From Anaerolineales bacterium UBA2395 (GTDB taxonomy: Bacteria > Chloroflexota > Anaerolineae > Anaerolineales > Villigracilaceae), in the NCBI GenBank assembly GCA_002343775.1, contig DDSH01000030.1, positions 265,755 to 291,556 on the forward strand: DNA of 25,802 bases. Direction: 5' to 3'. Under the pieces are notes generated by a model. It saw only the letters and a list, made by a program, of their open reading frames with translations, searched no databases and was not told the DNA's origin. Both the position numbers and the translations under genes were made by a program. Positions 1 to 7,576 of this stretch are shown one piece after another (the first letter of the stretch is position 1; each line of letters starts with the position of its first letter).

Positions 1-1
1 A

Positions 2-22
2 CCTGAAACCTGAAACCTGAAA
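2..22. repeat. Heptamer tandem array, three copies of CCTGAAA
   Basis: Three perfect copies of the 7-base unit CCTGAAA stand head to tail at the left window edge, just beyond the stop of the nitroreductase gene. The array may continue to the left of the window. It has the same period and copy number as the arrays at 9444-9464 and 24316-24336, although the unit sequence differs. Confidence 0.8.
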
Positions 23-26
23 CCGA

Positions 27-539
27 CTACCACCTCTCCCAATGCACCACATCTTCCAATGCCACCCGTCCACCCTTTTTTGGCGGCGCAGATAACTTCG
101 ACTCCTCCAACGGATAGCCAAACGAGAGCGCGATCCGCAAATGCCACTCAGGTGGGAATCCCAAAATGGCGCGAGCCTTGTCCGGGTCATAGATCGAAGC
201 GGGGACGGATCCCACACCCAATTCCCATGCCGCCAGTTGCATGAACGCAGCTGCCTGTCCCGCATCGAACATGATCTGAAATTTATCGCTTGGGTCGGGG
301 GTGAGGATGGCAACCCCGAGCGCCGCGCCAGCAAGATGCCCCGCCCACTCGCCGCAGGTGGAAAGTTCCTTCAAAATGGATTTGTCTCGCATGGCGATGA
401 ACTGCCATGCCTGCGTATTTTTCGACGACTGCGAACGCCGTCCCGCGTTCAAAATGGTATGAACCACATCGTCGGGCAGGGGCTTGTCCTGAAACTTCCG
501 CACTGCCCGCTTCAACCGAATTGCCTCAGATACATTCAT
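27..539 (-). CDS. Nitroreductase family protein (FMN-dependent oxidoreductase)
   Basis: A 170-residue protein of the short nitroreductase type, which uses FMN and NAD(P)H to reduce nitro compounds, quinones or similar acceptors in the cytoplasm. The N-terminus carries the family's flavin-phosphate region (residues 8-17, LKRAVRKFQD) followed by the AGRRSQSSKNTQAWQF segment at about 32-47. The middle part (DAGQAAAFMQLAAWELGVGS) matches the usual helix and cofactor-contact stretch, and the C-terminal SFGYP is also typical. The start at 539 is supported by GAGGTG five bases upstream on the minus strand, and a -10-like TATACT lies at 568-563. It is divergent from the protease gene. The natural substrate cannot be told from sequence. 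Confidence 0.88.
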   Translation of the reverse strand: MNVSEAIRLKRAVRKFQDKPLPDDVVHTILNAGRRSQSSKNTQAWQFIAMRDKSILKELSTCGEWAGHLAGAALGVAILTPDPSDKFQIMFDAGQAAAFMQLAAWELGVGSVPASIYDPDKARAILGFPPEWHLRIALSFGYPLEESKLSAPPKKGGRVALEDVVHWERW

Positions 540-719
540 ATTTCACCTCGTCTTTTTCCAAAAGTATACATTCCCTCAGCCTAATTGTGTGGATTCCGTG
601 AGCATTCCCGCCTTTGTAAGAACAAGGCGAATTCTCTCATCTTTATCTAAAAAACAAGCCTTATAGTAACTTCAACGTTTGAGTCGCGTCTGGCATCCCA
701 ATACCCTTAGGAATTGTGC
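540..719. promoter_or_regulatory. Divergent intergenic promoter region
   Basis: This 180-base gap separates the minus-strand nitroreductase and the plus-strand protease, so it must hold both promoters. On the minus strand TATACT at 568-563 is a reasonable -10 box. On the plus strand TATAGT at 662-667 is the best -10 candidate, without a convincing -35. Between them an imperfect hairpin at 609-629 (CGCCTTTGT / ACAAGGCG with one bulged base) could be an operator or a weak terminator. No small gene was seen. Confidence 0.4.
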
Positions 720-1562
720 ATGAGCGAATCGTCTGAAACAAGAATAGCGCGATGGAAAGGGTGGATGAAGAACATCGCTTCATTACTTCGCCGAAGCCTT
801 CCCTTTGCTTCGGGAGTTTTTGCCGCCCTTTTGGTTTTACTTCTCTATCACTTTGTTGTCGTCCAGCCCAGCCAACTCAGCGTAGACGATGTCAATGCGT
901 CGGTTGCCTCGGCGATGGCGTCTGCCACGCCGCCCCCCGCGTATTCAGCGCTGGTCTATCAAGTCATTCAACCATCGCTGGTTGTGATTCAAACGGAGGG
1001 AAAAACCCGGGAGGAAGGATCAGGCTTCGGGTTGGGAAGCGGCGTCGTCGTCGATAGTTTTGGAGACATCCTTACCAGTTTGCATGTCATCGAAGGCGCG
1101 AGCCGCATCACTGTCACATTTGCAGACGGCACCGAGTCTGAGGCGCAGATCATCACCGAGATTCCAGAACTTGACCTCGCCGTCATTCAAGCATTGGACA
1201 CGCCTTTATTTGTCGTCCCGGCAACATTGGGCAATCCAAGTGCGATGCGGGTGGGGGACGAAGCATACGTGGTTGGAAACCCGTTCGGTCTGTATAGTTC
1301 GATGAGTTCTGGGGTCATCTCAGGGTTTGACCGCACCTTCCGCGTGCCAGATAGTAACGTGGAGATCCCCGGCATGATCCAATTTGACGCGGCGGCAAAC
1401 CCCGGCAATTCGGGTGGCCCGTTGCTGAACCGCTATGGTCATGTCATTGGAATTGTCACCGGCTTAATTAATCCCACCGAAGAAAATTTCTTTGTAGGTA
1501 TCGGCTTTGCCGTTCCCATCAACATCGCAGTCGGTGGGATGGGCGGCTCGCCGCCGTATTAG
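720..1562 (+). CDS. Membrane-anchored trypsin-like serine protease (HtrA/DegP-like, no PDZ)
   Basis: A 280-residue S1C-type serine protease predicted to be tethered to the membrane with its catalytic domain outside. Residues 31-49 form one hydrophobic anchor after a basic N-terminus, then a Pro/Ala/Ser-rich linker leads to the protease domain. The triad is visible: His122 in TSLHVIEG, Asp152 in ELDLAVIQ, and Ser231 in GNSGGPLL. There is no PDZ domain; the protein ends soon after the last strand, in GGSPPY, so it is shorter than DegP. ATG at 720 is preferred over TTG at 714 because AGGA at 709-712 is correctly spaced only for 720. It directly precedes moxR and may act on substrates of that membrane module, which is inference from position. 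Confidence 0.88.
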   Translation: MSESSETRIARWKGWMKNIASLLRRSLPFASGVFAALLVLLLYHFVVVQPSQLSVDDVNASVASAMASATPPPAYSALVYQVIQPSLVVIQTEGKTREEGSGFGLGSGVVVDSFGDILTSLHVIEGASRITVTFADGTESEAQIITEIPELDLAVIQALDTPLFVVPATLGNPSAMRVGDEAYVVGNPFGLYSSMSSGVISGFDRTFRVPDSNVEIPGMIQFDAAANPGNSGGPLLNRYGHVIGIVTGLINPTEENFFVGIGFAVPINIAVGGMGGSPPY

Positions 1563-1574
1563 GTCTATCATCGT

Positions 1575-1632
1575 AGGGGCAACCCGCCCATTGGAATCAA
1601 GTCGTTCTGATCTATATTGAAGGGTTGCCCCT
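1575..1632. repeat. Inverted repeat with 11-base perfect arms
   Basis: AGGGGCAACCC at 1575-1585 is the exact reverse complement of GGGTTGCCCCT at 1622-1632, with 36 bases between. Related GCCCA/TGGGC bases flank each arm. It lies between the protease stop and the moxR ribosome-binding site. It could be a small dispersed palindrome or fold in the transcript; the arms are too far apart and lack a T-run for a normal terminator. Confidence 0.6.
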
Positions 1633-1664
1633 GCTTGGGCGTCAACTCAAAAGGAGACTCTTAC

Positions 1665-2675
1665 ATGGAACAAACCACAAATCGCGAGAACAAACTTCCC
1701 ATGGAACGTGTATTGTATGAAGTGAAGAAGATCATCGTTGGGCAGGACCATTTATTGGAGCGGCTCATCGTCGCCTTGCTCGCCCGTGGACATATCCTCG
1801 TGGAAGGTGTGCCGGGGCTGGCAAAGACGATGGCGATCAAAACGCTGGCTGATTCCATCGGCGGCGAATTCAAGCGTATTCAGTTCACGCCAGACCTTGT
1901 CCCCGCAGATCTGGTTGGGACGCGCATCTACAACCAGAAGACGGGCGAGTTCAACACCTCGCTCGGACCTGTGTTCACCAACTTGTTGCTTGCGGATGAG
2001 ATCAACCGCGCGCCTGCCAAAGTGCAAAGCGCTTTGCTCGAAGTCATGCAGGAACGACAGGTGACCATTGGGCGCGAGACCTTCAAGGTGCCGAATCCGT
2101 TTTTGGTTTTGGCGACGCAGAACCCTATCGAAACCGAAGGGACGTATGCTCTGCCTGAAGCACAAGTAGACCGTTTCATGCTCAAGGTGTTGATCGGCTA
2201 CCCAACGTCCACTGAAGAATTCGTCATCGTTGAACGCATGACCGGTGCGATTCAAGCCGTGCAAAAAGTGTTGACCACCGATCAATTATTGGAATTGCAA
2301 GCGAAGGCAGATCAAGTCTATGTCGATCCGTCGCTGATCGAATACGCCGTCAAAGTGGTGACTGCCACTCGCAGCCCGAAGATGGTCGGCTTGGCGGATC
2401 TGGAACGCTACATCACTTTCGGAGCGAGTCCGCGCGCTTCGATCAATTTGATTCTCACAGCCAAAGCGCTCGCCTTCGTGCGCGGACGAAACTACGTCCT
2501 GCCGCAAGATGTCGTGGACATGGCGCTCGACGTCATCCGTCACAGGTTGGTGCTTTCATACGAAGCGTTGTCTGATGAGATCTCCAGCGACGAGATTCTG
2601 ACCAAAATCCTCGACCGTATTCCGATCCCTGTGGTGCCGATGAATGAACACTTTAAAGTCCGCGCGAACTCCTGA
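1665..2675 (+). CDS. MoxR family AAA+ ATPase
   Basis: A 336-residue cytoplasmic AAA+ ATPase of the MoxR group, which works as a chaperone-like assembly or activation factor for VWA-domain partners. Walker A is EGVPGLAKT (residues 47-55), Walker B is LLADEINRAP (108-117), sensor 1 is the ATQNP stretch (150-154), and the family signature QERQVTIG lies at about 129-136. The C-terminal lid domain follows. ATG 1665 is chosen over an upstream TTG (1617) because AAAAGGAG at 1649-1656 stands eight bases before it. The DUF58 gene overlaps its last 32 bases, and two VWA proteins follow, which is the classic MoxR-DUF58-BatA-BatB order. Molecular substrates are unknown. Confidence 0.95.
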   Translation: MEQTTNRENKLPMERVLYEVKKIIVGQDHLLERLIVALLARGHILVEGVPGLAKTMAIKTLADSIGGEFKRIQFTPDLVPADLVGTRIYNQKTGEFNTSLGPVFTNLLLADEINRAPAKVQSALLEVMQERQVTIGRETFKVPNPFLVLATQNPIETEGTYALPEAQVDRFMLKVLIGYPTSTEEFVIVERMTGAIQAVQKVLTTDQLLELQAKADQVYVDPSLIEYAVKVVTATRSPKMVGLADLERYITFGASPRASINLILTAKALAFVRGRNYVLPQDVVDMALDVIRHRLVLSYEALSDEISSDEILTKILDRIPIPVVPMNEHFKVRANS

Positions 2676-3543
2676 GCGAATTCTGCACCGGCTGGACTGG
2701 CAGGTCATCCGCCGTCTGGACGGATATTTGCAGGGCGATTATCGCAGTCTTTTCCGCGGCTCCGGCGTGGACTTTGCCGACTTGCGTGAGTATCAGCCGC
2801 AGGACGACATCCGCTACATTGACTGGAACGTCAGCGCGCGCATGGACACACCTTACGTCCGCGAGTACATGGAAGACCGCGAGATCATCGCGTGGTTCCT
2901 GCTCGACCTGAGCCCGTCTGTGGATTTTGGCGCGTTGGATAACCAGAAGCGCAACGTGCTGATCGACTTTGTCGGCACGTTGTCACGTCTGCTTACGCGG
3001 CATGGGAACCGTGTCGGGGCGATCATGTTTGGGAGCGGCATCCAGCATAAGGTCCCGGCGCGAAGCGGGCGGCTGCATGTGTTGCGCCTGCTCAACGATC
3101 TGCTCAAGCAGCCGCATCATCAACGCGCGCCCATGACCGATCTATCCGCTTTGATGAAAGGCGGACTGCACACTATCAAGAAACGTTCGCTGATCTTTGT
3201 GATTTCCGATTTCATCAGCATGCCGGGGTGGGAGCGTTCGTTGAGTTTGCTCAGTCAGCGGCATGAGGTCATCGCCATCCGCTTGTGGGACCCGCGTGAG
3301 ATCAGTCTGCCGGATGTCGGTCATGTCATTTTGGAGGACTCTGAAACGGGCGAGCAAATTTACGTCGATACGCATGACAAGAATTTTCGCAAGCGGTTTG
3401 CAGAGGCGGCGCGCAAACGAGAAGCCGAGTTGAGCGAAGCCTTCAAACGCGCGGGCGTGGATGTGCTGCCGCTTTCGACCGAAGCGGACTTGATCCATGC
3501 CATCGCCAGTTTCGTCATGCTGCGCCGTCAGCGCCGGAGATAA
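2644..3543 (+). CDS. DUF58 domain-containing protein
   Basis: A 299-residue protein with the diagnostic DUF58 core at residues 48-66 (LREYQPQDD, then YIDWNVSARM), followed by a degenerate VWA-like fold beginning LLDLSPSVD (86-94), where the Asp-x-Ser-x-Ser order resembles a metal site. DUF58 proteins are nearly always encoded beside MoxR ATPases and are thought to be their partners; their biochemical role is not established. No membrane segment is seen. It starts inside the end of moxR, implying translational coupling, and no strong ribosome-binding site is visible. The next gene begins three bases after its stop. Confidence 0.92.
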   Translation: MNTLKSARTPERILHRLDWQVIRRLDGYLQGDYRSLFRGSGVDFADLREYQPQDDIRYIDWNVSARMDTPYVREYMEDREIIAWFLLDLSPSVDFGALDNQKRNVLIDFVGTLSRLLTRHGNRVGAIMFGSGIQHKVPARSGRLHVLRLLNDLLKQPHHQRAPMTDLSALMKGGLHTIKKRSLIFVISDFISMPGWERSLSLLSQRHEVIAIRLWDPREISLPDVGHVILEDSETGEQIYVDTHDKNFRKRFAEAARKREAELSEAFKRAGVDVLPLSTEADLIHAIASFVMLRRQRRR

Positions 3544-3546
3544 CGC

Positions 3547-4554
3547 ATGTCGTTCATTTGGACATCCATGCTTTGGTCGTTGATGTTGATTCCCTTGCTG
3601 GTGCTGTTGTATCTGCGAATGCAGCGGCGGCGAGCGCAGATCGCGCTTCGGTATGGAAGCCTGGGCTTGGTGCAACAAGCCTCGGGGCGCGGCGTTGGAG
3701 TGCGGCGGCATATTCCCGCGATCTTGTTCCTGGTCGGGCTGACGGTTCTCTTCGTCGCCCTCGCCCGCCCGCAGATGGTGATCGGCTTGCCGAAGGTGGA
3801 AGGCATTGTCATCCTCGCCTTCGATGTTTCGGGCAGCATGGCGGCGGAGGATTTTGAACCGAATCGACTCGAAGCCGCAAAAGCCGTGGCAATTGATTTT
3901 GTCTCGCGTCAGCCTTCGACGGTGAAAGTTGGGGTGGTGGCATTTAGCGAAAGCGGACTCTCGGTGCAGATCCCCTCAGCAGATCAAACCGCCATCATTG
4001 ACGCAATCGAACGGTTGAAACCGCAGCGCGGCACGTCGCTGGCGAATGGGATTGTCGCTTCGTTGAATACGATCGCGAATCTCACAGGTGAGGAACCGAT
4101 CGTTGGCTTTGAAGGCGCGGATGTCCCTCCGCTGCTGAATGGCACGCCGGAAATTTCCGCCGATCAATCTTCTGCCATCGTTCTGTTTACGGATGGCGAG
4201 AACAACATGAATCCCGACCCGGTGGAGGCGGCGTTACTGGCTGCCGAGCGCGGAGTGCGCATCCACACCATTGCGGTGGGCAGCCCCGAAGGCACGCAAT
4301 TGACCGTCAATGGTTTTACGGTTTTCACGCAAGTGGATGAAGCGGCGCTTCAACAAATTTCAGAAATTACGCAGGGAATTTATTACAACGCGCAGGATGA
4401 AGATGACTTGCGCGAGGTCTATGAAAGTATCGAGCCGCGCCTCAAGGTCCAGGAGGAAGCGCAGGAAGTTACTGCTGTCTTTGCAGGTGTCAGCATTTTG
4501 ATCCTGCTCATCGGCGGCTTGTTGTCGTTGTTGTGGTTTAGCCGTGTGCCGTGA
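3547..4554 (+). CDS. BatA-like VWA domain membrane protein
   Basis: A 335-residue VWA protein with the Bat (aerotolerance-related) layout: an N-terminal hydrophobic helix (about 7-24), a basic loop, a second helix (about 56-75), an extracytoplasmic VWA domain, and a C-terminal anchor (about 309-332). The metal-ion-dependent adhesion site is intact: DVSGS (93-97), Thr162 in GTSLANG, and Asp215 in LFTDGEN. GGAG at 3536-3539 is well placed for ATG 3547. In characterised operons such proteins sit with MoxR and DUF58 and are linked to envelope integrity or protein maturation; the exact function here is unknown. Confidence 0.92.
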   Translation: MSFIWTSMLWSLMLIPLLVLLYLRMQRRRAQIALRYGSLGLVQQASGRGVGVRRHIPAILFLVGLTVLFVALARPQMVIGLPKVEGIVILAFDVSGSMAAEDFEPNRLEAAKAVAIDFVSRQPSTVKVGVVAFSESGLSVQIPSADQTAIIDAIERLKPQRGTSLANGIVASLNTIANLTGEEPIVGFEGADVPPLLNGTPEISADQSSAIVLFTDGENNMNPDPVEAALLAAERGVRIHTIAVGSPEGTQLTVNGFTVFTQVDEAALQQISEITQGIYYNAQDEDDLREVYESIEPRLKVQEEAQEVTAVFAGVSILILLIGGLLSLLWFSRVP

Positions 4555-4566
4555 GGGAGTTTTAAC

Positions 4567-4634
4567 CACAGATGAACACGGATGAACATTGATGGTTGAT
4601 AAATAAAAAACGAATTTATCTGAGTTCATCTGTG
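4567..4634. repeat. 10-base-period array with inverted partner
   Basis: Between the two VWA genes the plus strand reads CACAGATGAA, CACGGATGAA, CATTGATGGT: three diverged 10-base units at 4567-4596. CACAGATGAAC (4567-4577) recurs as its exact reverse complement at 4624-4634, enclosing an A-rich centre, so the spacer mRNA could form a long hairpin inside the operon. I recall similar ACCACAGATGAACAC strings as dispersed intergenic repeats in several bacterial phyla, but that is memory, not a search. Confidence 0.7.
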
Positions 4635-4663
4635 TTGAATCCTCATTGACACTGGAGGTTGTG

Positions 4664-5710
4664 ATGGAATTACTCTGGTCACCAGTTTTATATCTATTGG
4701 CGTTGATCCCGCTCTCGATCCTCGTCTACATTCTGATCCTGCGGCGGCGTAAACCGTTCGCGGTGCGCTATTCGAGCCTGTCGCTGATCCGTGCCGCCGC
4801 GCCGAAACAATCTCAATGGAAGCGGCATTTGCCGTTCGCCTTGTTCCTGATCGCCATGTCCAGCCTTATCATGGCAATGGCGCGACCGGTTTCGGTCGTC
4901 ACGCTCCCGGCGTCGAATGCCACCATCATCCTTGCCATCGACGTGTCCCGCAGCATGTGCTCCACCGACATCTTCCCGAACCGACTCGAATCCGCCAAAG
5001 CCGCCGCGCTGGAATTCATCAAGGGACAGAACTCCGATACGCAGATCGGCATCGTCGTCTTCGCTGGTTTTGCCGTCATCGCCCAACCGCCGACCACAGA
5101 CCGCGCTTTACTCGAAACAACGATCACTAACATCACAACTGCTCGTCGAACCGCCATTGGCGAGGGCATTCTCATGTCGCTGGACGCCATCGCGGAGTTT
5201 GACGATTCGGTCGTCAGCCCGTATTCTGGTGTGGAGTTCACCCCCATGCCCGAAGGTCAATATGTGCCCGCCATCGTCGTTCTACTCACGGATGGCGTGA
5301 CCACCACTGGCATTCATCCGCTTGAGGCGGCGCAAATGGCAGCGGATCGCGGCGTGCGCGTTTACACCATCGGCTTTGGCACGGTCAACAACACCGCGCC
5401 GATGAACTGCAATCCCTACGCTTCATACTCCGCCCCGTTCGACCCGTTCTTTGGCGGTGGAGGCGGCGGTGGTGGAAACTTCCGCCGCGAGATCGATGAA
5501 GCCACGCTTAAGGAAGTTTCCGGCATGACCGGTGGCGAATATCACCTTGCCGAAAGCGCTACCGAACTGCAAGAGGTCTTCGACAGTTTGCCGACGCAAC
5601 TCTTCACCATCACCGAGACGACCGAGATTAGCGTCTTCTTCGCCGCCATCGCAGCGCTGTTCGTTGTGCTTGCCATTGTGCTGTCCATCATCTGGAATCC
5701 GTTGTTGTAA
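4664..5710 (+). CDS. BatB-like VWA domain membrane protein
   Basis: A 348-residue paralogue of the preceding VWA protein with the same topology: helices at about 6-26 and 56-74, a VWA domain, and a C-terminal anchor at about 323-343. Its metal site is DVSRS (93-97), with Thr163 in RRTAIGEG and Asp210 in LLTDGVT. Unlike its neighbour it carries an insertion of about 30 residues late in the VWA domain (about 241-272), rich in Asn, Pro and Tyr and ending in eight consecutive glycines. ATG 4664 is chosen because GGAGG at 4654-4658 precedes it; an in-frame TTG at 4646 has no such site. It ends the MoxR operon. Confidence 0.92.
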   Translation: MELLWSPVLYLLALIPLSILVYILILRRRKPFAVRYSSLSLIRAAAPKQSQWKRHLPFALFLIAMSSLIMAMARPVSVVTLPASNATIILAIDVSRSMCSTDIFPNRLESAKAAALEFIKGQNSDTQIGIVVFAGFAVIAQPPTTDRALLETTITNITTARRTAIGEGILMSLDAIAEFDDSVVSPYSGVEFTPMPEGQYVPAIVVLLTDGVTTTGIHPLEAAQMAADRGVRVYTIGFGTVNNTAPMNCNPYASYSAPFDPFFGGGGGGGGNFRREIDEATLKEVSGMTGGEYHLAESATELQEVFDSLPTQLFTITETTEISVFFAAIAALFVVLAIVLSIIWNPLL

Positions 5711-5711
5711 A

Positions 5712-5789
5712 TATGGAATCCGCAAGTTCTGCCTTCGGATTTTTAACAGTTTTACCCAATCTCCAGAAGTAGAACTTCTGGACTCCATA
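5712..5789. repeat. Inverted pair of a ~28-base hairpin-forming unit
   Basis: The segment 5712-5739 and the reverse complement of 5762-5789 match at 21 of 28 positions by eye (TATGGA-TCC--AAGTTCT...). Each arm is itself a hairpin: the left one is the terminator described separately; the right one is CCAGAAGT / ACTTCTGG (5763-5770, 5774-5781) with a three-base loop. The right arm ends four bases before a -10 box, so it covers the -35 region of the next gene. Confidence 0.65.
5718..5744 (+). terminator. Intrinsic terminator after the MoxR/VWA operon
   Basis: ATCCG plus AAG (5718-5726, one bulged C) pairs with CTTCGGAT (5733-5740) around a six-base loop, followed directly by TTTT (5741-5744). 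It lies eight bases after the stop of the second VWA gene. Confidence 0.7.
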
Positions 5790-5793
5790 CGGG

Positions 5794-5799
5794 TATAAT
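5794..5799 (+). promoter_or_regulatory. -10 box of a probable leaderless transcript
   Basis: TATAAT at 5794-5799 is followed by seven bases and then ATG 5807, leaving room only for a transcript that starts at or next to the start codon. No ribosome-binding site is present. The -35 region is occupied by a perfect hairpin. Confidence 0.6.
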
Positions 5800-5806
5800 T
5801 CTCCCA

Positions 5807-6220
5807 ATGGATGAGAAACTTCATTTCAAACCATTTGGGTTATCTGCACTTGCCCTCGCCGTCATCGGCTGGGGCGGGTTGTATTTCATCATTTCGCTGA
5901 CGCTGCCCTTCGTTTGGTCACGCTGGGGATTTTTCGCCCTTCTTCTCATGGCGCTCACCGGCACAGCTCTGCCCATCGTGTATTATCTGCATCAGCGTTT
6001 CCCCACCGAGCCGCCCGCCGAAGCTAATGTCATCATCCGACAGGCAACCTGGGTGGGTGTGTACGGCGCGACCCTGGCCTGGCTGCAACTGGGTCGCCTT
6101 GTCACGTTGTACGTTATTCTCGGTCTTGCAGGCGGACTCATTGCCGCCGAATATTTCATCCGCATCCGTGAGAAAGCCAACCGCCGCCCGCCCGTGATCC
6201 ACGATGACAACGCTTCGTAA
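5807..6220 (+). CDS. Small four-helix membrane protein, function unknown
   Basis: A 137-residue protein I do not recognise. Four hydrophobic segments are visible at about 12-34, 40-60, 80-97 and 100-117, with a short Glu/Pro-rich loop between helices two and three and a basic C-terminal tail (IRIREKANRR). The pairing of aromatic TM1-2 and compact TM3-4 resembles AtpI/ATP-synthase subunit I-like small membrane proteins, but no key motif supports that. Its 3' end overlaps selA by 17 bases, so the two are probably translated together. The start is supported by the adjacent TATAAT, giving a leaderless arrangement. Confidence 0.72.
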   Translation: MDEKLHFKPFGLSALALAVIGWGGLYFIISLTLPFVWSRWGFFALLLMALTGTALPIVYYLHQRFPTEPPAEANVIIRQATWVGVYGATLAWLQLGRLVTLYVILGLAGGLIAAEYFIRIREKANRRPPVIHDDNAS

Positions 6221-7562
6221 CCTTCCATCCGTTGAAGGACTCCTTCAAACCGAAACGACCGCGCATTTGATCGCCCGCTTCGGCAGACCCCTGACCTTGG
6301 ACGCACTTCGCAAAACATTGGATGACATCCGCGCGCGCTTCAAACGGGACCCGGAAATTTCCCTGCCTTCCATCGAGTCGATCCTCGCCCAAGCCGAATC
6401 CACCCTCTCCGCCTGGACGGCACAGACCCTCCATCCGGTTATCAATGCCACCGGAGTTATTCTGCACACCAACCTCGGACGCGCCCCGTTGAGCGACGCC
6501 ACCATTCACGCAATGGACATCGTCTCACGCGGCTACTCCAACCTCGAATTCGATCTCGAAACCGGCAAGCGCGGCTCGCGGCTGATCCATGCCGAGTCGC
6601 TTTTGCAAAAACTCACCGGCGCAGAGTCTGCACTCGTGGTCAATAATTGCGCTTCCGCGGTCTTGCTGACTTTATCCGCATTGGCAAATAAAAAGCGCGT
6701 CGTCATCGCCCGTTCCCAACTTGTGGAGATCGGCGGCGGCTTCCGCGTGCCTGATGTGATGAAACAATCCGGTGCGAAACTTGTGGAAGTAGGCACGACC
6801 AACAAGATTCGCATTTCAGATTATGCGTCCGCGCTTGAAGAACCGACTTCGTTAGTCATGCGCGCGCACCGTTCCAATTTCAAGATCATTGGCTTCACCG
6901 AAGAACCCGAATTCGTGGATGTAGTCCTTGCGGCACATCAAGCCGGTGTCTATGTCGTCGACGACCTCGGCTCTGGCGCATTGTATGACACCGCCAAATA
7001 TGGGTTCACCCACGAGCCGACGGTCCAAGAGTCCTTGCAAGCCGGTGCGGATGTGGTGCTTTTTTCCGGCGACAAACTCCTCGGCGGTCCACAGGCGGGC
7101 ATCATCCTCGGCAAAAAGATTCTGCTCGATAAGATCAAGAAACATCCGCTGGCGCGAGCCGTCCGTGCGGATAAATCCTGTCTGGCTGGCGTTTCTGCCA
7201 CGCTATCGCATTACCTCAAGGACGAGGCGGAGCGCGAAATCCCCATCCTGAGGATGATGTCACTGACGTTGAAACAGGTTCAGGGTCGGGCTGAAGCGTG
7301 GCGTATGGAATTGGGGCAAGGCGCTGTTGTATCTGGCGAGTCGACGGTGGGCGGTGGTTCGCTTCCCGGTGAATCCATCCCCACCTTTTTGCTTGAACTC
7401 AAAGTCTCCTCCGCCGAAAAATTCCTGCGCGAGCTGAGAAAGAACAATCCGCCCATCATTGCAAGGACCGAAAACGACAAAATCCTCCTCGATCCCCGCA
7501 CCGTTTTCCCTGAACAAGAAGGCGCATTGCTGGTGGCGTTGAATAATTTATTGAAACGTTAA
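6204..7562 (+). CDS. selA: L-seryl-tRNA(Sec) selenium transferase (selenocysteine synthase)
   Basis: SelA is a PLP enzyme that converts seryl-tRNA(Sec) to selenocysteinyl-tRNA(Sec) with selenophosphate. The 452-residue length is normal. Visible motifs include INATGVILHTNLGRAPLS (80-97), YSNLEFDLE (111-119), VEIGGGFRVPDV at about 174-185, EVGTTNK, DDLGSGAL, and the PLP-lysine motif FSGDKLLGGPQAG, with Lys291 the expected Schiff-base residue. The usual VNNNAAA stretch reads VNNCASA here, and the usual RGELVEIGG reads RSQLVEIGG. The start lies within the end of the preceding gene and has no clear ribosome-binding site, so coupling is likely. selB, selC and selD are not in the window. No in-frame TGA selenoprotein candidate was noticed. 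Confidence 0.95.
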   Translation: MTTLRNLPSVEGLLQTETTAHLIARFGRPLTLDALRKTLDDIRARFKRDPEISLPSIESILAQAESTLSAWTAQTLHPVINATGVILHTNLGRAPLSDATIHAMDIVSRGYSNLEFDLETGKRGSRLIHAESLLQKLTGAESALVVNNCASAVLLTLSALANKKRVVIARSQLVEIGGGFRVPDVMKQSGAKLVEVGTTNKIRISDYASALEEPTSLVMRAHRSNFKIIGFTEEPEFVDVVLAAHQAGVYVVDDLGSGALYDTAKYGFTHEPTVQESLQAGADVVLFSGDKLLGGPQAGIILGKKILLDKIKKHPLARAVRADKSCLAGVSATLSHYLKDEAEREIPILRMMSLTLKQVQGRAEAWRMELGQGAVVSGESTVGGGSLPGESIPTFLLELKVSSAEKFLRELRKNNPPIIARTENDKILLDPRTVFPEQEGALLVALNNLLKR

Positions 7563-7576
7563 TTGGATGGAGCGCA

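Noticed and set aside
2..22. The left-edge heptamer array as a CRISPR or telomere-like repeat
   Set aside because: Units are too short and have no spacers for CRISPR; three copies at a window edge give no evidence for a chromosome end.
1752..2285. A 177-codon minus-strand frame opposite moxR
   Set aside because: Antisense to a well-conserved AAA+ ATPase; no domain, no context.
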